Position numbers and translations under genes: made by a program. A model generated the notes under the pieces. The model saw only the letters and a list, made by a program, of their open reading frames with translations, searched no databases and had not been told where the DNA came from. Positions 44,723 to 53,773 of a stretch of 64,000 nucleotides of DNA are shown in pieces. Source of the DNA: an uncultured Lachnospiraceae bacterium. GTDB taxonomy: Bacteria > Bacillota > Clostridia > Lachnospirales > Lachnospiraceae. Location: assembly GCA_947169385.1 (NCBI GenBank), contig CAMVPR010000001.1, positions 144,349 through 208,348 on the forward strand, given 5' to 3'. Position 1 is the first letter of the stretch. Every line of letters begins with the position of its first letter.

Positions 44723-45862
44723 TTAATACTGCTCGTTACGAAGTTCAGCTCTAAACTTACGGAACTTCTTATAATTCTTAACATACTTGATAGACTTGAC
44801 AGCGCTGTACTGATCCTTCTTACCGATAATAATACCCTCACCGGTCTTAGAATTATAGAAACAATGCTCTGTACCCTGAGAACCAAGTTCCTCGGTATTC
44901 TCGTAAGTCTCCTCAAGCTCCTGATAGCCATGACCAATAAGGGTGGTTACAGCTTCCTCATACTTGCTAACCTGAGGTCTGACATCAAAAATACTGTAAT
45001 CAACTCTCATGCCCTTAAGCTCGATATAAAGTCTCTTACCGTTACAATCTACAAGTCTTAAGCCACCATCATAATTGACATCATACTTATACTCATAATC
45101 GCTAGAGTTGAATGATTCGGTCTTGGTCTTAAACTTCACTCCAAGCGCAGCCTCAACAGTTGCAGGATCAGAATCTCTATATGTCTCAACCGCAACAGGG
45201 TGGAAGTAATTCTCAACATTTATATGAAGTCCATACTTAAGTCCAGCGTAAACAATAACAAGGAATATAAGGAAACCGATGAGCTTAGTAACAATCGGAG
45301 GCATACTGAACGACATATTAACCTTCTGCTTCTCCTTAGATGGGTCATACATAGTACCGCCACCTGCAGAAGTTCCGCCGCTAAATCGATTCATATTGCC
45401 CGCAATGAAAATGTCATCAATACTCTGTCTTGCATCGTTAGCCATACCAGAGTTAGCAAGATTATATGCATCAAAGCTCGATCTCTCCTCGGCAGGCTTG
45501 CTGCTCTCTGACGAAGACATCGAGAACAAAGCTCCACCTTCATCTATGTTGCTTGTACGTCCGGCCTTGATTGGCTCGTCTTCCTCTTCATCCTCCAAAG
45601 CAGCGTGAATCTCTGGTTCCGGTGCTTCCTCTTCAAGTCCCGCATTAAGCTCGGCACCCCCGCCAAGTCCCATGCCATCTCTCATAGCGCTCAAGCCGTC
45701 GCCCATACCCTGAGTTGCAACTTCACTTAAGCTTGAAGCTGTATTGTTAAGGTCATACATCACGTCTTGATTTCTGGCATTAGCTGCATCTCTCTCTTTA
45801 GTGCTTGCATCAAGCCCCTCAAGACCGCCACCTATACCACTCAAACCACCTAATTCACTCAT
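44723..45862 (-). CDS. Single-pass membrane protein of unknown function in the glycosylation operon
   Basis: 379 aa. The N-terminus is rich in Gly and Leu (MSELGGLSGIGGGLEGLDAS), then an acidic low-complexity linker (about 80-110, EEEAPEPEIHAALEDEEEDE). One membrane helix is at about 200-220 (IGFLIFLVIVYAGLKYGL). The C-terminal 150 residues form a soluble domain that would be outside. It is 8 bp upstream of the GT2 gene. The role is inferred to be related to surface polymer glycosylation, but it could be independent. I do not recognise a family. Confidence 0.7.
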   Translation of the reverse strand: MSELGGLSGIGGGLEGLDASTKERDAANARNQDVMYDLNNTASSLSEVATQGMGDGLSAMRDGMGLGGGAELNAGLEEEAPEPEIHAALEDEEEDEPIKAGRTSNIDEGGALFSMSSSESSKPAEERSSFDAYNLANSGMANDARQSIDDIFIAGNMNRFSGGTSAGGGTMYDPSKEKQKVNMSFSMPPIVTKLIGFLIFLVIVYAGLKYGLHINVENYFHPVAVETYRDSDPATVEAALGVKFKTKTESFNSSDYEYKYDVNYDGGLRLVDCNGKRLYIELKGMRVDYSIFDVRPQVSKYEEAVTTLIGHGYQELEETYENTEELGSQGTEHCFYNSKTGEGIIIGKKDQYSAVKSIKYVKNYKKFRKFRAELRNEQY

Positions 45863-45961
45863 CCTATATTCCTCCTATTAGAAATGTTATTACAGTGTGT
45901 TTTGTAGTTTCAAATAGTCCTAAAAGTACGCTTACGGCACACTTCTCATAAGTTATCATAC

Positions 45962-45990
45962 ATTATAACACATCCACTTCACATTTTCCA
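45962..45990 (-). promoter_or_regulatory. Promoter of the 379-aa protein/glycosylation operon
   Basis: Minus-strand TGGAAA (45990-45985), 17 bp, TATAAT (45967-45962), about 100 bp upstream of the start at 45862. Confidence 0.65.
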
Positions 45991-46487
45991 CACCAAAATG
46001 CAACGAGCTACAATTTATTGACGTTTAGCAGATATTAGAAATTCATCTAATAAAAATTTGTTGATTTTAAAGGATTTTTTAAAATCTTCATCAAAAAACC
46101 TCTAAATTTGTGTTTTTTCATATCCAAAATTGATACATTTATTAGATATGCATCATATATATTTTTTTCACTTTTTGAGATTATTGGGTGTTTCTGAGGG
46201 TTAGTGCTTCGCGTTTTCCTTAAATGTAAAGGCATTCCAATGAATTTGATTAACATCTAATTGAGAGGGTTGTAAAAATTCACACAAAACGGATTGTGAA
46301 TAATAAATGCCCTTTTTTAGAGATTTTTGTTATTATACTCAAAAGCAAGATTAGATATTGATTGTAATTATCGCTTGATTTTTTGCTTATTTTTATGATT
46401 GGTTATATTATATCTTTTGAAATATTGATTTTTACAATACCAATTTGAGCTGGCTTTTATATTCATCTAATATCTTCTCATTTACCG
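45991..46487. other. AT-rich 500-bp non-coding region with five ATTAGAT motifs
   Basis: No credible gene lies here. The region is clearly more AT-rich than its neighbours. The heptamer ATTAGAT occurs at 46045-46051 (-), 46141-46147 (+), 46255-46261 (-), 46350-46356 (+) and 46465-46471 (-), alternating in strand with steps of 96, 114, 95 and 115 bp. It could be a regulatory or structural region. Confidence 0.55.
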
Positions 46488-46491
46488 CAAA

Positions 46492-46514
46492 AATCCCGGG
46501 GGATTCCCGGGATT
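46492..46514 (-). terminator. Terminator of the ABC transporter operon
   Basis: AATCCCGGG-GGATT-CCCGGGATT with TTTTT following on the minus strand, 8 bp beyond the permease stop. Confidence 0.88.
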
Positions 46515-46522
46515 CTGTTATA

Positions 46523-48163
46523 TTAATACATTTCCTTGATATTCTCGCTGCCCTTCTTTATGCATAAGTTTACCATGAATACATCACCCACTAACGCCAC
46601 TACAAGGAGTACCATCTCCATCGCTACTAAAGGTATGTTTGTAAACCTATATAGTGCATAAGCAACTCCGGCAAATGCACCCGCAATCAGTATAGCGTAA
46701 GCCATGTTGAAGAATACGTTGGTATTTCCTCTCAGCGCATTAAGCTCATCATCCCAATTAAGACGCGGGTTGATTGTATCAAGATAAAGACCGAAATATG
46801 TCGTGAATACTATCTCCATGAAACTCAAGAGAAGATAATACCAGCTTACCGCATTATCTACATTCAACACAATCGAAAGCGCGATTATATAAGCGAAAAC
46901 GAACACCGAACTTATAATAATGCTAACCAAAGCCTTCATATGAAGCTGCTTTTTGTAGCTTATCGGAAGGTATTTCATGGCATAATAATACTTGCCCTCT
47001 CTCGTGATAGCGCTTGAACCCAAGCTGTTCATAGCAGTCAGTAGAACCGAAAGGCCGAATACAGCAAGAACCACAACCCACCTTACGCCTTCGTTTCCTG
47101 TCTGATATAGTACCCAGAATTTGTCAAATGCAGACGACTCCTTGTTCATAACATAGACCACATAGATTAAGAGCGGCCAGAGGAGGTTGACGACAACACA
47201 GTTCAAGAAGAATGCAGGCGTCCTAAAGAGCGTTCTAAATTCTTTGACGAGATACGACTTAATCGGTGTTCTAAGCTTCATACCCTTAACACTTCTCTTC
47301 TTAGACGCGCCGTCTCCGCCGGATAGAATACCAACAACGCCTTTGATGTAGAGCTTGTCTGCAATCACCAAGAATAGTGATACTATAAACAAATGATATA
47401 AAAGATACAACAAAAGCGATATTATCGAGCCTTCTAAAGCCTTACCAAGCAAGAAATTGCCGACAAATACAACATTCATCACATTCATAAACGCAACTCC
47501 GCCGGAAGCCAAGCTTTCTGCAAAACCGTTAAAGTCGACGTCTTTTAGTAATCCAACCATCGAAAGTGCCGCAACTACTATAAACAACGCGAATATCATT
47601 CCAAGCCTTCTAACATGCTCTTTGTTTCTGATCCACTTGGTAAGTCCCATAAGAATAATGCACAGAATTCCACAGTACGTAAGCGGCGCTACAGGAATTG
47701 TTATAAATCCTATAACTCCGGCAATTATCGGCATCACGCCAAATCCCGCGCCAATCATGTACCCTACGAATATCGCAATAAGAATCATAAACTGCATAAC
47801 AGATTCAGACACGTAGGCAGCAGTGAACTTAGCCGCAATAAGCTTGTACGGTGGAATCGGAAGCGGAAGAACCATAGGAAGGTCCCCCGAGAAATAGAAT
47901 ACATTGAGTATTACGCTTATTCCAAACGCCACTGAGAAAAGCGCTATAAAATGTGTTAAAAATGTCACTCCGACTCCGCTGCCGTTAAGTCCCAAAGCTA
48001 ATGCATAGGAAAGATAACCAACCAAAAGGCAACAAGGAATCATAATAAAGCATACACTTATAAAGCCAAGTATTGCGTAAAACAACTTCTGATTCTTCTG
48101 CCTTGGAGAGTCAACATCAGTGGAGCTCAAGAAAGTTTTGACAAGCTGTTTATATACCTGCAT
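46523..48163 (-). CDS. ABC transporter permease (putative exporter)
   Basis: 546 aa with about 12 hydrophobic helices and no ATP-binding domain. It contains a loop rich in Lys/Arg near residue 290 (GGDGASKKRSVKGMKLRTPI) separating two membrane halves. It is the membrane partner of the ATPase just upstream (3 bp gap). The two-gene layout fits ABC-2-type exporters of peptides, lipids or drugs; the substrate is unknown. Confidence 0.85.
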   Translation of the reverse strand: MQVYKQLVKTFLSSTDVDSPRQKNQKLFYAILGFISVCFIMIPCCLLVGYLSYALALGLNGSGVGVTFLTHFIALFSVAFGISVILNVFYFSGDLPMVLPLPIPPYKLIAAKFTAAYVSESVMQFMILIAIFVGYMIGAGFGVMPIIAGVIGFITIPVAPLTYCGILCIILMGLTKWIRNKEHVRRLGMIFALFIVVAALSMVGLLKDVDFNGFAESLASGGVAFMNVMNVVFVGNFLLGKALEGSIISLLLYLLYHLFIVSLFLVIADKLYIKGVVGILSGGDGASKKRSVKGMKLRTPIKSYLVKEFRTLFRTPAFFLNCVVVNLLWPLLIYVVYVMNKESSAFDKFWVLYQTGNEGVRWVVVLAVFGLSVLLTAMNSLGSSAITREGKYYYAMKYLPISYKKQLHMKALVSIIISSVFVFAYIIALSIVLNVDNAVSWYYLLLSFMEIVFTTYFGLYLDTINPRLNWDDELNALRGNTNVFFNMAYAILIAGAFAGVAYALYRFTNIPLVAMEMVLLVVALVGDVFMVNLCIKKGSENIKEMY

Positions 48164-48166
48164 AGA

Positions 48167-48889
48167 CTATCTCTCCTTCATCATTTCTATAAATATCTCC
48201 TCAAGGCTCGACTCAGGATGCAACTTTTGAAGCTCATCTAATGTTCCTTCAAAGAGTACATGTCCGTATCTTATTATGACAACTCTGTCGCAAAGCTTCT
48301 CGGCAACCTCAAGTACATGCGTCGAGAAAAGCACTGCATGTCCCTTGTCCGCGTGTTCCCTCATCATTTGCTTAAGTTCGTAAGCAGACTCAGGATCCAG
48401 TCCTGTCATCGGTTCATCAAGAATCCACTCGTCCGGCTCGTGAATAAGTGCTCCGATAACCATAATCTTCTGTCTCATACCATGAGAGTAAGAGGTTATC
48501 TGCCTGTCAAGCGCTTCAGTCATTCCGAAACGCCCAGAAAGCTTCTCGGTTCGCCGAGCTCTATCTTCTAAAGAAACTCCGTAAATATCCGCGATAAAAT
48601 CTATATACTCTCTACCTGTCAATCTCAAGAACTGGTCCGGATTGTCGGAAATGTAACCGATACGTTGCTTGGCCTTTAAGCCTTCAACCACGACATTGTA
48701 TCCGCCGACCTCAATCGTTCCCGAATCAGGATTAAGGATTCCTGTAAGCATCTTCATGGAGGTAGTCTTGCCGGAACCGTTAGGTCCTATGAATCCAACA
48801 ATCTCGCCCTCATTTACCGTAAAGCTCACATCATCAACAGCCTTAACTCCCCCATCAAAAGTCTTAGAAACATTTTTAAAACTAATCAT
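48167..48889 (-). CDS. ABC transporter ATP-binding protein
   Basis: 240 aa. Walker A GFIGPNGSGKTTSMKML (about 33-49), signature SYSHGMRQKIM (about 132-142), Walker B EWILDEPMTGLDP (about 152-164) and the H-loop FSTHVLE. Energises the permease encoded next. An unremarkable ABC-2-type ATPase. Confidence 0.95.
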   Translation of the reverse strand: MISFKNVSKTFDGGVKAVDDVSFTVNEGEIVGFIGPNGSGKTTSMKMLTGILNPDSGTIEVGGYNVVVEGLKAKQRIGYISDNPDQFLRLTGREYIDFIADIYGVSLEDRARRTEKLSGRFGMTEALDRQITSYSHGMRQKIMVIGALIHEPDEWILDEPMTGLDPESAYELKQMMREHADKGHAVLFSTHVLEVAEKLCDRVVIIRYGHVLFEGTLDELQKLHPESSLEEIFIEMMKER

Positions 48890-48899
48890 ATATCCTCCT

Positions 48900-48938
48900 T
48901 AACTACCCAATGGGGACCCCTTTGGGTACTTATTATAA
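48900..48938. repeat. GTACCC/GGGGAC dispersed repeat
   Basis: TAACTACCCAATGGGGACCC followed by CTTTGGGTACTTATTA, a 39-bp inverted-repeat-like module matching those at 290-370, 3855-3890 and 28755-28785. Confidence 0.75.
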
Positions 48939-48940
48939 AA

Positions 48941-48968
48941 TAGCAACGGAATATTACATCCGTTGCTA
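48941..48968 (-). terminator. Terminator of the phosphoglucomutase gene
   Basis: TAGCAACGGA and TCCGTTGCTA form a 10-bp stem, followed by TTTTAT on the minus strand, 7 bp beyond the stop. Confidence 0.85.
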
Positions 48969-48974
48969 TAATAA

Positions 48975-50708
48975 TCAGCCTATCATCTTGTTAATCATGT
49001 CGACTACTTCCTCGCCCATCTTCTCAGACAGCTTGGTTGCGTCTTCAAAATCCTTGCCCTTGATTCCGTAATAGAACTTAATCTTAGGCTCAGTTCCGGA
49101 AGGTCTTGCACATACCCAGGCACCATCCTCCATATCGAAGTAGAGAACGTTGGACTGTGGAAGTCCTGTTGGCGATTCCTTGCCGGTCTTTATATCGATA
49201 ACCTTGTCCATCTGATAATCTCTGAACTCGGTAACCTTGTATCCACCGATTGACTTAGGTGGGTTGCTTCTTAAGTCGTCCATAAGCTTAGTAATCTTAC
49301 CGGCACCTTCAACACCGGCAAGGGTGATAGCCTTCTGGCCATCCATGTAATATCCAACCTTATCGTAAAGAGCAATCATTGCATCCCACATATTCATGCC
49401 CTTGCTCTTATAGTAAGCAGCACATTCACAAAGAGCCATTGTTGCAACGATAGCATCCTTATCTCGAGCATGTGTACCGATAAGGCATCCGTAACTCTCC
49501 TCAAAACCGAAGAGATAATGACCTTTCTTGGTCTGCTCCATCTTAAGAATCTGCTCACCGATATACTTAAATCCGGTCAAAACTTCTATAAGTCCAACCT
49601 TGTAATACTTAGCGATAGCGTCTGCCATGTTGGTTGTAACGATAGTCTTAATAAGCGATCCGTCCTTAGGCGCAAGCTTCTTAGATATCATTTGCCCAAT
49701 CTCGTAATCAGCAAGCAAGCATCCTGACATATTACCGGTTAATACACGATACTCTCCGTCACTGTCCTTGACATAGCATCCAAGCCTGTCAGCGTCAGGG
49801 TCTGTCGCAAGAACGAGATCTGCGTCCTTCTCCTTAGCGAGTGCCAAAGCAAGCTCAAATGCTTCCTTAGCCTCAGGGTTAGGATAAGACACCGTTGGGA
49901 ACTCACCGTTAGGAAGCTCCTGCTCAGGAACTACGTAAACGTTATCGAATCCAATCTCCTTTAAGATGCGCCTTGCAGGAATATTACCCGTTCCGTGAAG
50001 CGGTGTATATACAACCGTGATGTCCTTGGCGCATTTATCGATTGCGTCCTGGTTGAGCACTAAAGCTTTAAGCTCATCCATGTACGCATCGTCAACTTCT
50101 TTACCGATTATCTCCAAGAGGCCCTGATTCTTGGCCTGCTCCTCGGTCATAACCTTGATATTCTCCCAATCAGCGATGGCTCCAACCTCTCGCATGATTC
50201 CGACATCATTAGGAGGTGTAATCTGCGCTCCATCCTCCCAATAAACCTTGTATCCGTTATATTCAGGTGGATTGTGGCTCGCCGTAATATTGATTCCGGC
50301 AACGCAATCCAAGTATCTAACTGCAAATGAAAGCTCCGGTGTAGGTCTTAAAGACTCGAAAAGATAAGCCTTGATGCCGTTAGCGCACAATGTAAGTGCC
50401 GCTTCCTTAGCGAATTGTGGGCTCATACGTCTTGAGTCAAATGCAATCGCAACACCCTGGTCTTCCTTACCCTGAATCATGATGTAGTTAGCAAGACCTT
50501 GAGTTGCTCTACGAACCACGTACTTGTTAATTCTGTTGGTTCCGGCACCGATAATACCTCTAAGTCCGGCCGTACCAAACTTCAAATCCTTATAAAACCT
50601 ATCCTCAATTTCTTTCTCGTTGTACTTAATACTTTCAAGCTCTAAATTAGTGTCAGTGTCAAAATAAGGGTTACGAAGCCACTCTTCGTAAATCTGTTTG
50701 TAGTTCAT
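48975..50708 (-). CDS. pgcA: Phosphoglucomutase/phosphomannomutase
   Basis: 577 aa from ATG 50708 (AAAGGA six bases upstream), matching alpha-phosphoglucomutases of the PgcA group. Active-site serine in TASHNPPEYNG (about 143), metal loop DPDADRLG (about 303-310), sugar-binding GFEESYG (about 400) and the C-terminal phosphate loop RPSGTEPKIK are all present. It makes glucose 1-phosphate for sugar nucleotides used in polymer and LTA synthesis, in keeping with nearby envelope genes. Confidence 0.95.
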   Translation of the reverse strand: MNYKQIYEEWLRNPYFDTDTNLELESIKYNEKEIEDRFYKDLKFGTAGLRGIIGAGTNRINKYVVRRATQGLANYIMIQGKEDQGVAIAFDSRRMSPQFAKEAALTLCANGIKAYLFESLRPTPELSFAVRYLDCVAGINITASHNPPEYNGYKVYWEDGAQITPPNDVGIMREVGAIADWENIKVMTEEQAKNQGLLEIIGKEVDDAYMDELKALVLNQDAIDKCAKDITVVYTPLHGTGNIPARRILKEIGFDNVYVVPEQELPNGEFPTVSYPNPEAKEAFELALALAKEKDADLVLATDPDADRLGCYVKDSDGEYRVLTGNMSGCLLADYEIGQMISKKLAPKDGSLIKTIVTTNMADAIAKYYKVGLIEVLTGFKYIGEQILKMEQTKKGHYLFGFEESYGCLIGTHARDKDAIVATMALCECAAYYKSKGMNMWDAMIALYDKVGYYMDGQKAITLAGVEGAGKITKLMDDLRSNPPKSIGGYKVTEFRDYQMDKVIDIKTGKESPTGLPQSNVLYFDMEDGAWVCARPSGTEPKIKFYYGIKGKDFEDATKLSEKMGEEVVDMINKMIG

Positions 50709-50719
50709 GGTTAATCCTT

Positions 50720-52111
50720 TCACTGATTATCAAGATTGTTGGCCGCTTCAGTCGTCGTCGAATCATCGATCTGCTCCGTCGTCGTTGTAGCCTTAGCCTT
50801 AGTAGTCGCAATAAACAAACTGTCGTTCTTCATAAGATCAGAATCTTTCTTGTCATCAATCTTGACTAATTTGACGTTAACATTGGCAAATGCAGTGTTA
50901 ACATATATTGTTCCGTTGTACGCCTTATAATCAACAGCAACAACCTGCACCTTATGCAAGCCGTAATCCAATGAAAAATTGGTTTTGCCGGTATACTCCA
51001 CATCGTCTATTATAATAGTGCAATCAGCAGGATCCGTAATAAAATGAAGGATACCCTTCTTGTTGGCAATAATCATAAGACTCGCCAAATTAACTGTCTG
51101 ATCCTGATTCTGTGCAACAATTATATCCTTGGTGCCCATCTTACCATTCTTGTCTATCTCTAAGGTCCACTCACCCTCAGGAACGGTAAGAACCATGTCC
51201 TCGGTAACAGGTGCAATTACATCACCTATGGCGACCATCCCACCGATATACGTAGAATAGCTCGAAAATCTCACATATCCATGACCCGAATTAAGAATCA
51301 CCGAACATATAAGACCCTTATACCCCCAACATGTGACTGTGTCACACGGATCTATCGCAGAGAGATTAAGGTTATTCTTGACCTCGCGCTCTCCTGTAAC
51401 CAAATCGTCATCCTCATCTTCGTCAGTGTCCTTGGGCTCTTCAGTCGTTGGCGGCTTATCTCCGCTACCGTCTCCGACCTTGCCACCCGACTGACCTATC
51501 GGATTGACTTTATCTTTCTTCTTAGCCTGCTTATCCTTGATAATATCAAGCTCAGTAGTCTCTTCCGTTGTAGGATTGGCCTTCTTGGCTATCTCGTCCA
51601 ACGTCTCCTGACCTTTAATCGTCTCATCCCTTAGAACAAGACTGTTATTGTAAGGATAAGTCTCTCCCATGATGCTTATCGTTTCGTCCGTCTGGTTGTA
51701 GGTTAATCCCTTCACATCCTCATAAACCCAAGCATCCAAAGAAATCTTCAGATTGTTAAGCCTGTAAGTGTTGATGTCGTAACCAACCTCCGCAATCTCG
51801 CCGATTATAAGTTGTTCAGGCGAAATCTGCTCTCCGTACCTACTAGTAAATGTTGTATCATCATCATAGATCACATGATAAGTCCACTCGGAATCTATAT
51901 CCTTAAGAGCAAGCTTATAATTAAGATGGTCTATATCAGCTATCACCACAACATCATCGATATCAGAAACATCCTTAGCATCCTCAGATGCGGTCGAATC
52001 CGCAGAAGCAAGCTTACTTCCGCGCCTTAGATGTCTCTTGGTACAGCCGGAAAATGCAGCCACTATAAGCACCGATATAACAGTAAGGCATATGAGCCTA
52101 CTTAACTTCAA
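50720..52111 (-). CDS. PEGA-domain lipoprotein
   Basis: 463 aa from TTG 52111 with GGAGG seven bases upstream. The lipobox is FSGC (Cys about residue 23) after LKLSRLICLTVISVLIVAA. A Glu/Thr/Lys-rich linker (about 190-230) is followed by a C-terminal PEGA-like domain (about 335-400: FITDPADCTIIIDDVEYTG). Surface-exposed, membrane-anchored; function unknown. The C-terminus is Thr-rich. It is followed 11 bp later by the phosphoglucomutase gene, so they are probably co-transcribed. Confidence 0.8.
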   Translation of the reverse strand: MKLSRLICLTVISVLIVAAFSGCTKRHLRRGSKLASADSTASEDAKDVSDIDDVVVIADIDHLNYKLALKDIDSEWTYHVIYDDDTTFTSRYGEQISPEQLIIGEIAEVGYDINTYRLNNLKISLDAWVYEDVKGLTYNQTDETISIMGETYPYNNSLVLRDETIKGQETLDEIAKKANPTTEETTELDIIKDKQAKKKDKVNPIGQSGGKVGDGSGDKPPTTEEPKDTDEDEDDDLVTGEREVKNNLNLSAIDPCDTVTCWGYKGLICSVILNSGHGYVRFSSYSTYIGGMVAIGDVIAPVTEDMVLTVPEGEWTLEIDKNGKMGTKDIIVAQNQDQTVNLASLMIIANKKGILHFITDPADCTIIIDDVEYTGKTNFSLDYGLHKVQVVAVDYKAYNGTIYVNTAFANVNVKLVKIDDKKDSDLMKNDSLFIATTKAKATTTTEQIDDSTTTEAANNLDNQ

Positions 52112-52205
52112 AGCCTCACCTCCATCAAGAAATGGGCATACTTTGTAATTATACCCCAAATGTATCAAAAATACAAACTTAATTTTTATTAAATATGTTT
52201 AAGCT

Positions 52206-53498
52206 TTACTTGTACTGAATGGTGTAGCAGCCGGTTGATTTATTGCTGTTAGACACCTTCAAATAGTACGTTCTGTTAGGCCAGTTAGCAGGAAGCTTCA
52301 TAACCTTCTTATAGCCGGCTTTCTGAGTAAATCCAAAGTGCTTGCCCTTAATCTTAACCGGAAGAATCTCACCCTTCTTGGTACCCTTGGTCTCAAGGTA
52401 GTAAAGCCTTACATCAAGCGTACCTTGATTCTTAAGTCCCTTGGTGTTAAATGTAACGTAAATCTTCTTCTTGGAAGACTTCTTAAATCTGTAAAAACCA
52501 GGACTTGCCAAAGCAGCCGAAGTAGCCTTATAAGTCTTCTTTTTAGTGAGGGCAAATGAAGCCTCACCGAGATTAACTCCACCAACGGTAGGATAAGAAG
52601 CAAGCGCTCCCTTTAAAGTTACACTCTTGACTGTCTTAGCGGCTGTAACCTTGATAACATAGCTCTCGCCCTTTATCAAACCAAATCCGGCGATAGTCTT
52701 CTTTTTCTTGTGGTTGGTCTTAGAGTAAGCCGAAAGGGTAACAGCCTTAGTGACCGCTGCCTTATCCTGGTTACACAATGCAACGCTGACTTTGCTCTTA
52801 GTCATATTCTCGATTGTAAAATAACCGGTACCCGTAGCCTTGTACTCGTAGTAAAATGCTTGAGATGCCGTATGCGTACCAAGCTCTAACTTATTGCTTC
52901 CGTTATAGAAGAAAAGCCCTGAAGCAAGGTAAGCTCCGATAGTTACAGTAACAGGCTTGTCGGATTCAAGCTTTAAGAAATACGAGTCCGCTTGTACTGC
53001 AATCTGATCTGAAGACTCTTCTGCCTTTAATGTTGCGTCTGTTGATACTGTCTGATTAGCGTAATCATTTGCCAAAAGTAAAGTGGCACTGACAATTGCA
53101 TCAGATGACGCGTCAACTCTCTTGACAGTCATATAGCCTGTCTTCTCGAATTTAAATGGAACATAATATGTCTTATATTTAGAAAAGTCGAAATCGTAGT
53201 CAATTCCATCAAGCATCGCATAACCGATACCTTCGCTCATTGTCTTGGTGTCTGATTGAGGCTCTGACGGTGCCTCTGTAGTAGTTTCTGTTGTCGCATT
53301 GGCGCTTGCATTAGCACCGGCGTTACCGCTTGGGTCTGCGCTCGCATTGTCAGAAGCAGTGTCAGTTGCATTGGCACTGGCATTACCACTTGTGGTAAGC
53401 GATGTAGCGTTTGTGATTAATGAGTTTTGTAGGCTTATTCCCGCCAATAAAGCCAGAGCAAGTACCATGGCTATAATCCTTTGATACTTTTTGAACAT
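52206..53498 (-). CDS. Secreted protein with Asn/Ala/Ser linker
   Basis: 430 aa. Signal peptide MFKKYQRIIAMVLALALLAG, then a low-complexity linker rich in NAS/ASA (about 35-90) and Thr/Glu. Residues 100-430 form beta-rich repeated domains with Lys-rich ends (KTYYVPFKFEKTGYMTV ... TYYLKVSNSNKSTGCYTIQY), resembling pre-peptidase C-terminal or Ig-like domains. No catalytic motif is seen. Exported, probably part of the cell surface. The same kind of linker is seen in the deacetylase at 61284. Confidence 0.75.
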   Translation of the reverse strand: MFKKYQRIIAMVLALALLAGISLQNSLITNATSLTTSGNASANATDTASDNASADPSGNAGANASANATTETTTEAPSEPQSDTKTMSEGIGYAMLDGIDYDFDFSKYKTYYVPFKFEKTGYMTVKRVDASSDAIVSATLLLANDYANQTVSTDATLKAEESSDQIAVQADSYFLKLESDKPVTVTIGAYLASGLFFYNGSNKLELGTHTASQAFYYEYKATGTGYFTIENMTKSKVSVALCNQDKAAVTKAVTLSAYSKTNHKKKKTIAGFGLIKGESYVIKVTAAKTVKSVTLKGALASYPTVGGVNLGEASFALTKKKTYKATSAALASPGFYRFKKSSKKKIYVTFNTKGLKNQGTLDVRLYYLETKGTKKGEILPVKIKGKHFGFTQKAGYKKVMKLPANWPNRTYYLKVSNSNKSTGCYTIQYK

Positions 53499-53593
53499 CT
53501 AATCATCCTTTCTTTTATGTGTAAAAACAGTTCTACAACCTATATTTATAGCATATTTTTGGTAATATGGCAAATTTGTTCTCCATCATTATC

Positions 53594-53764
53594 ATTCGGG
53601 AGAAAGATTCTTCGCTTCGCTCAGAATGACAGAATTGTATCATTTATGTCTGTAGCGGCGAACATAGTTCGCCATGCGTGGAGCACACTGTGCTCCGCTA
53701 CGATTATAATATGTCATCCTGAGGAACGCAGTGACGAAGGATCTTTGCCCTTCCTTAGAAGGGC
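53594..53764. repeat. Composite dispersed repeat
   Basis: GATTCTTCGCTTCGCTCAGA module (53594-53632), GTAGCGG double hairpin (53653-53702), CATCCTGAGGAACGCAGTG module (53711-53745) and the hairpin GCCCTTC-CTTA-GAAGGGC (53747-53764). The order of modules is the same as at 31677-31770. Confidence 0.85.
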
Positions 53765-53773
53765 AACATCCAG

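Noticed and set aside
46047..46256. 69-aa ORF in the AT-rich region
   Set aside because: Composition is what random AT-rich DNA gives, with no ribosome binding site and no recognisable pattern.
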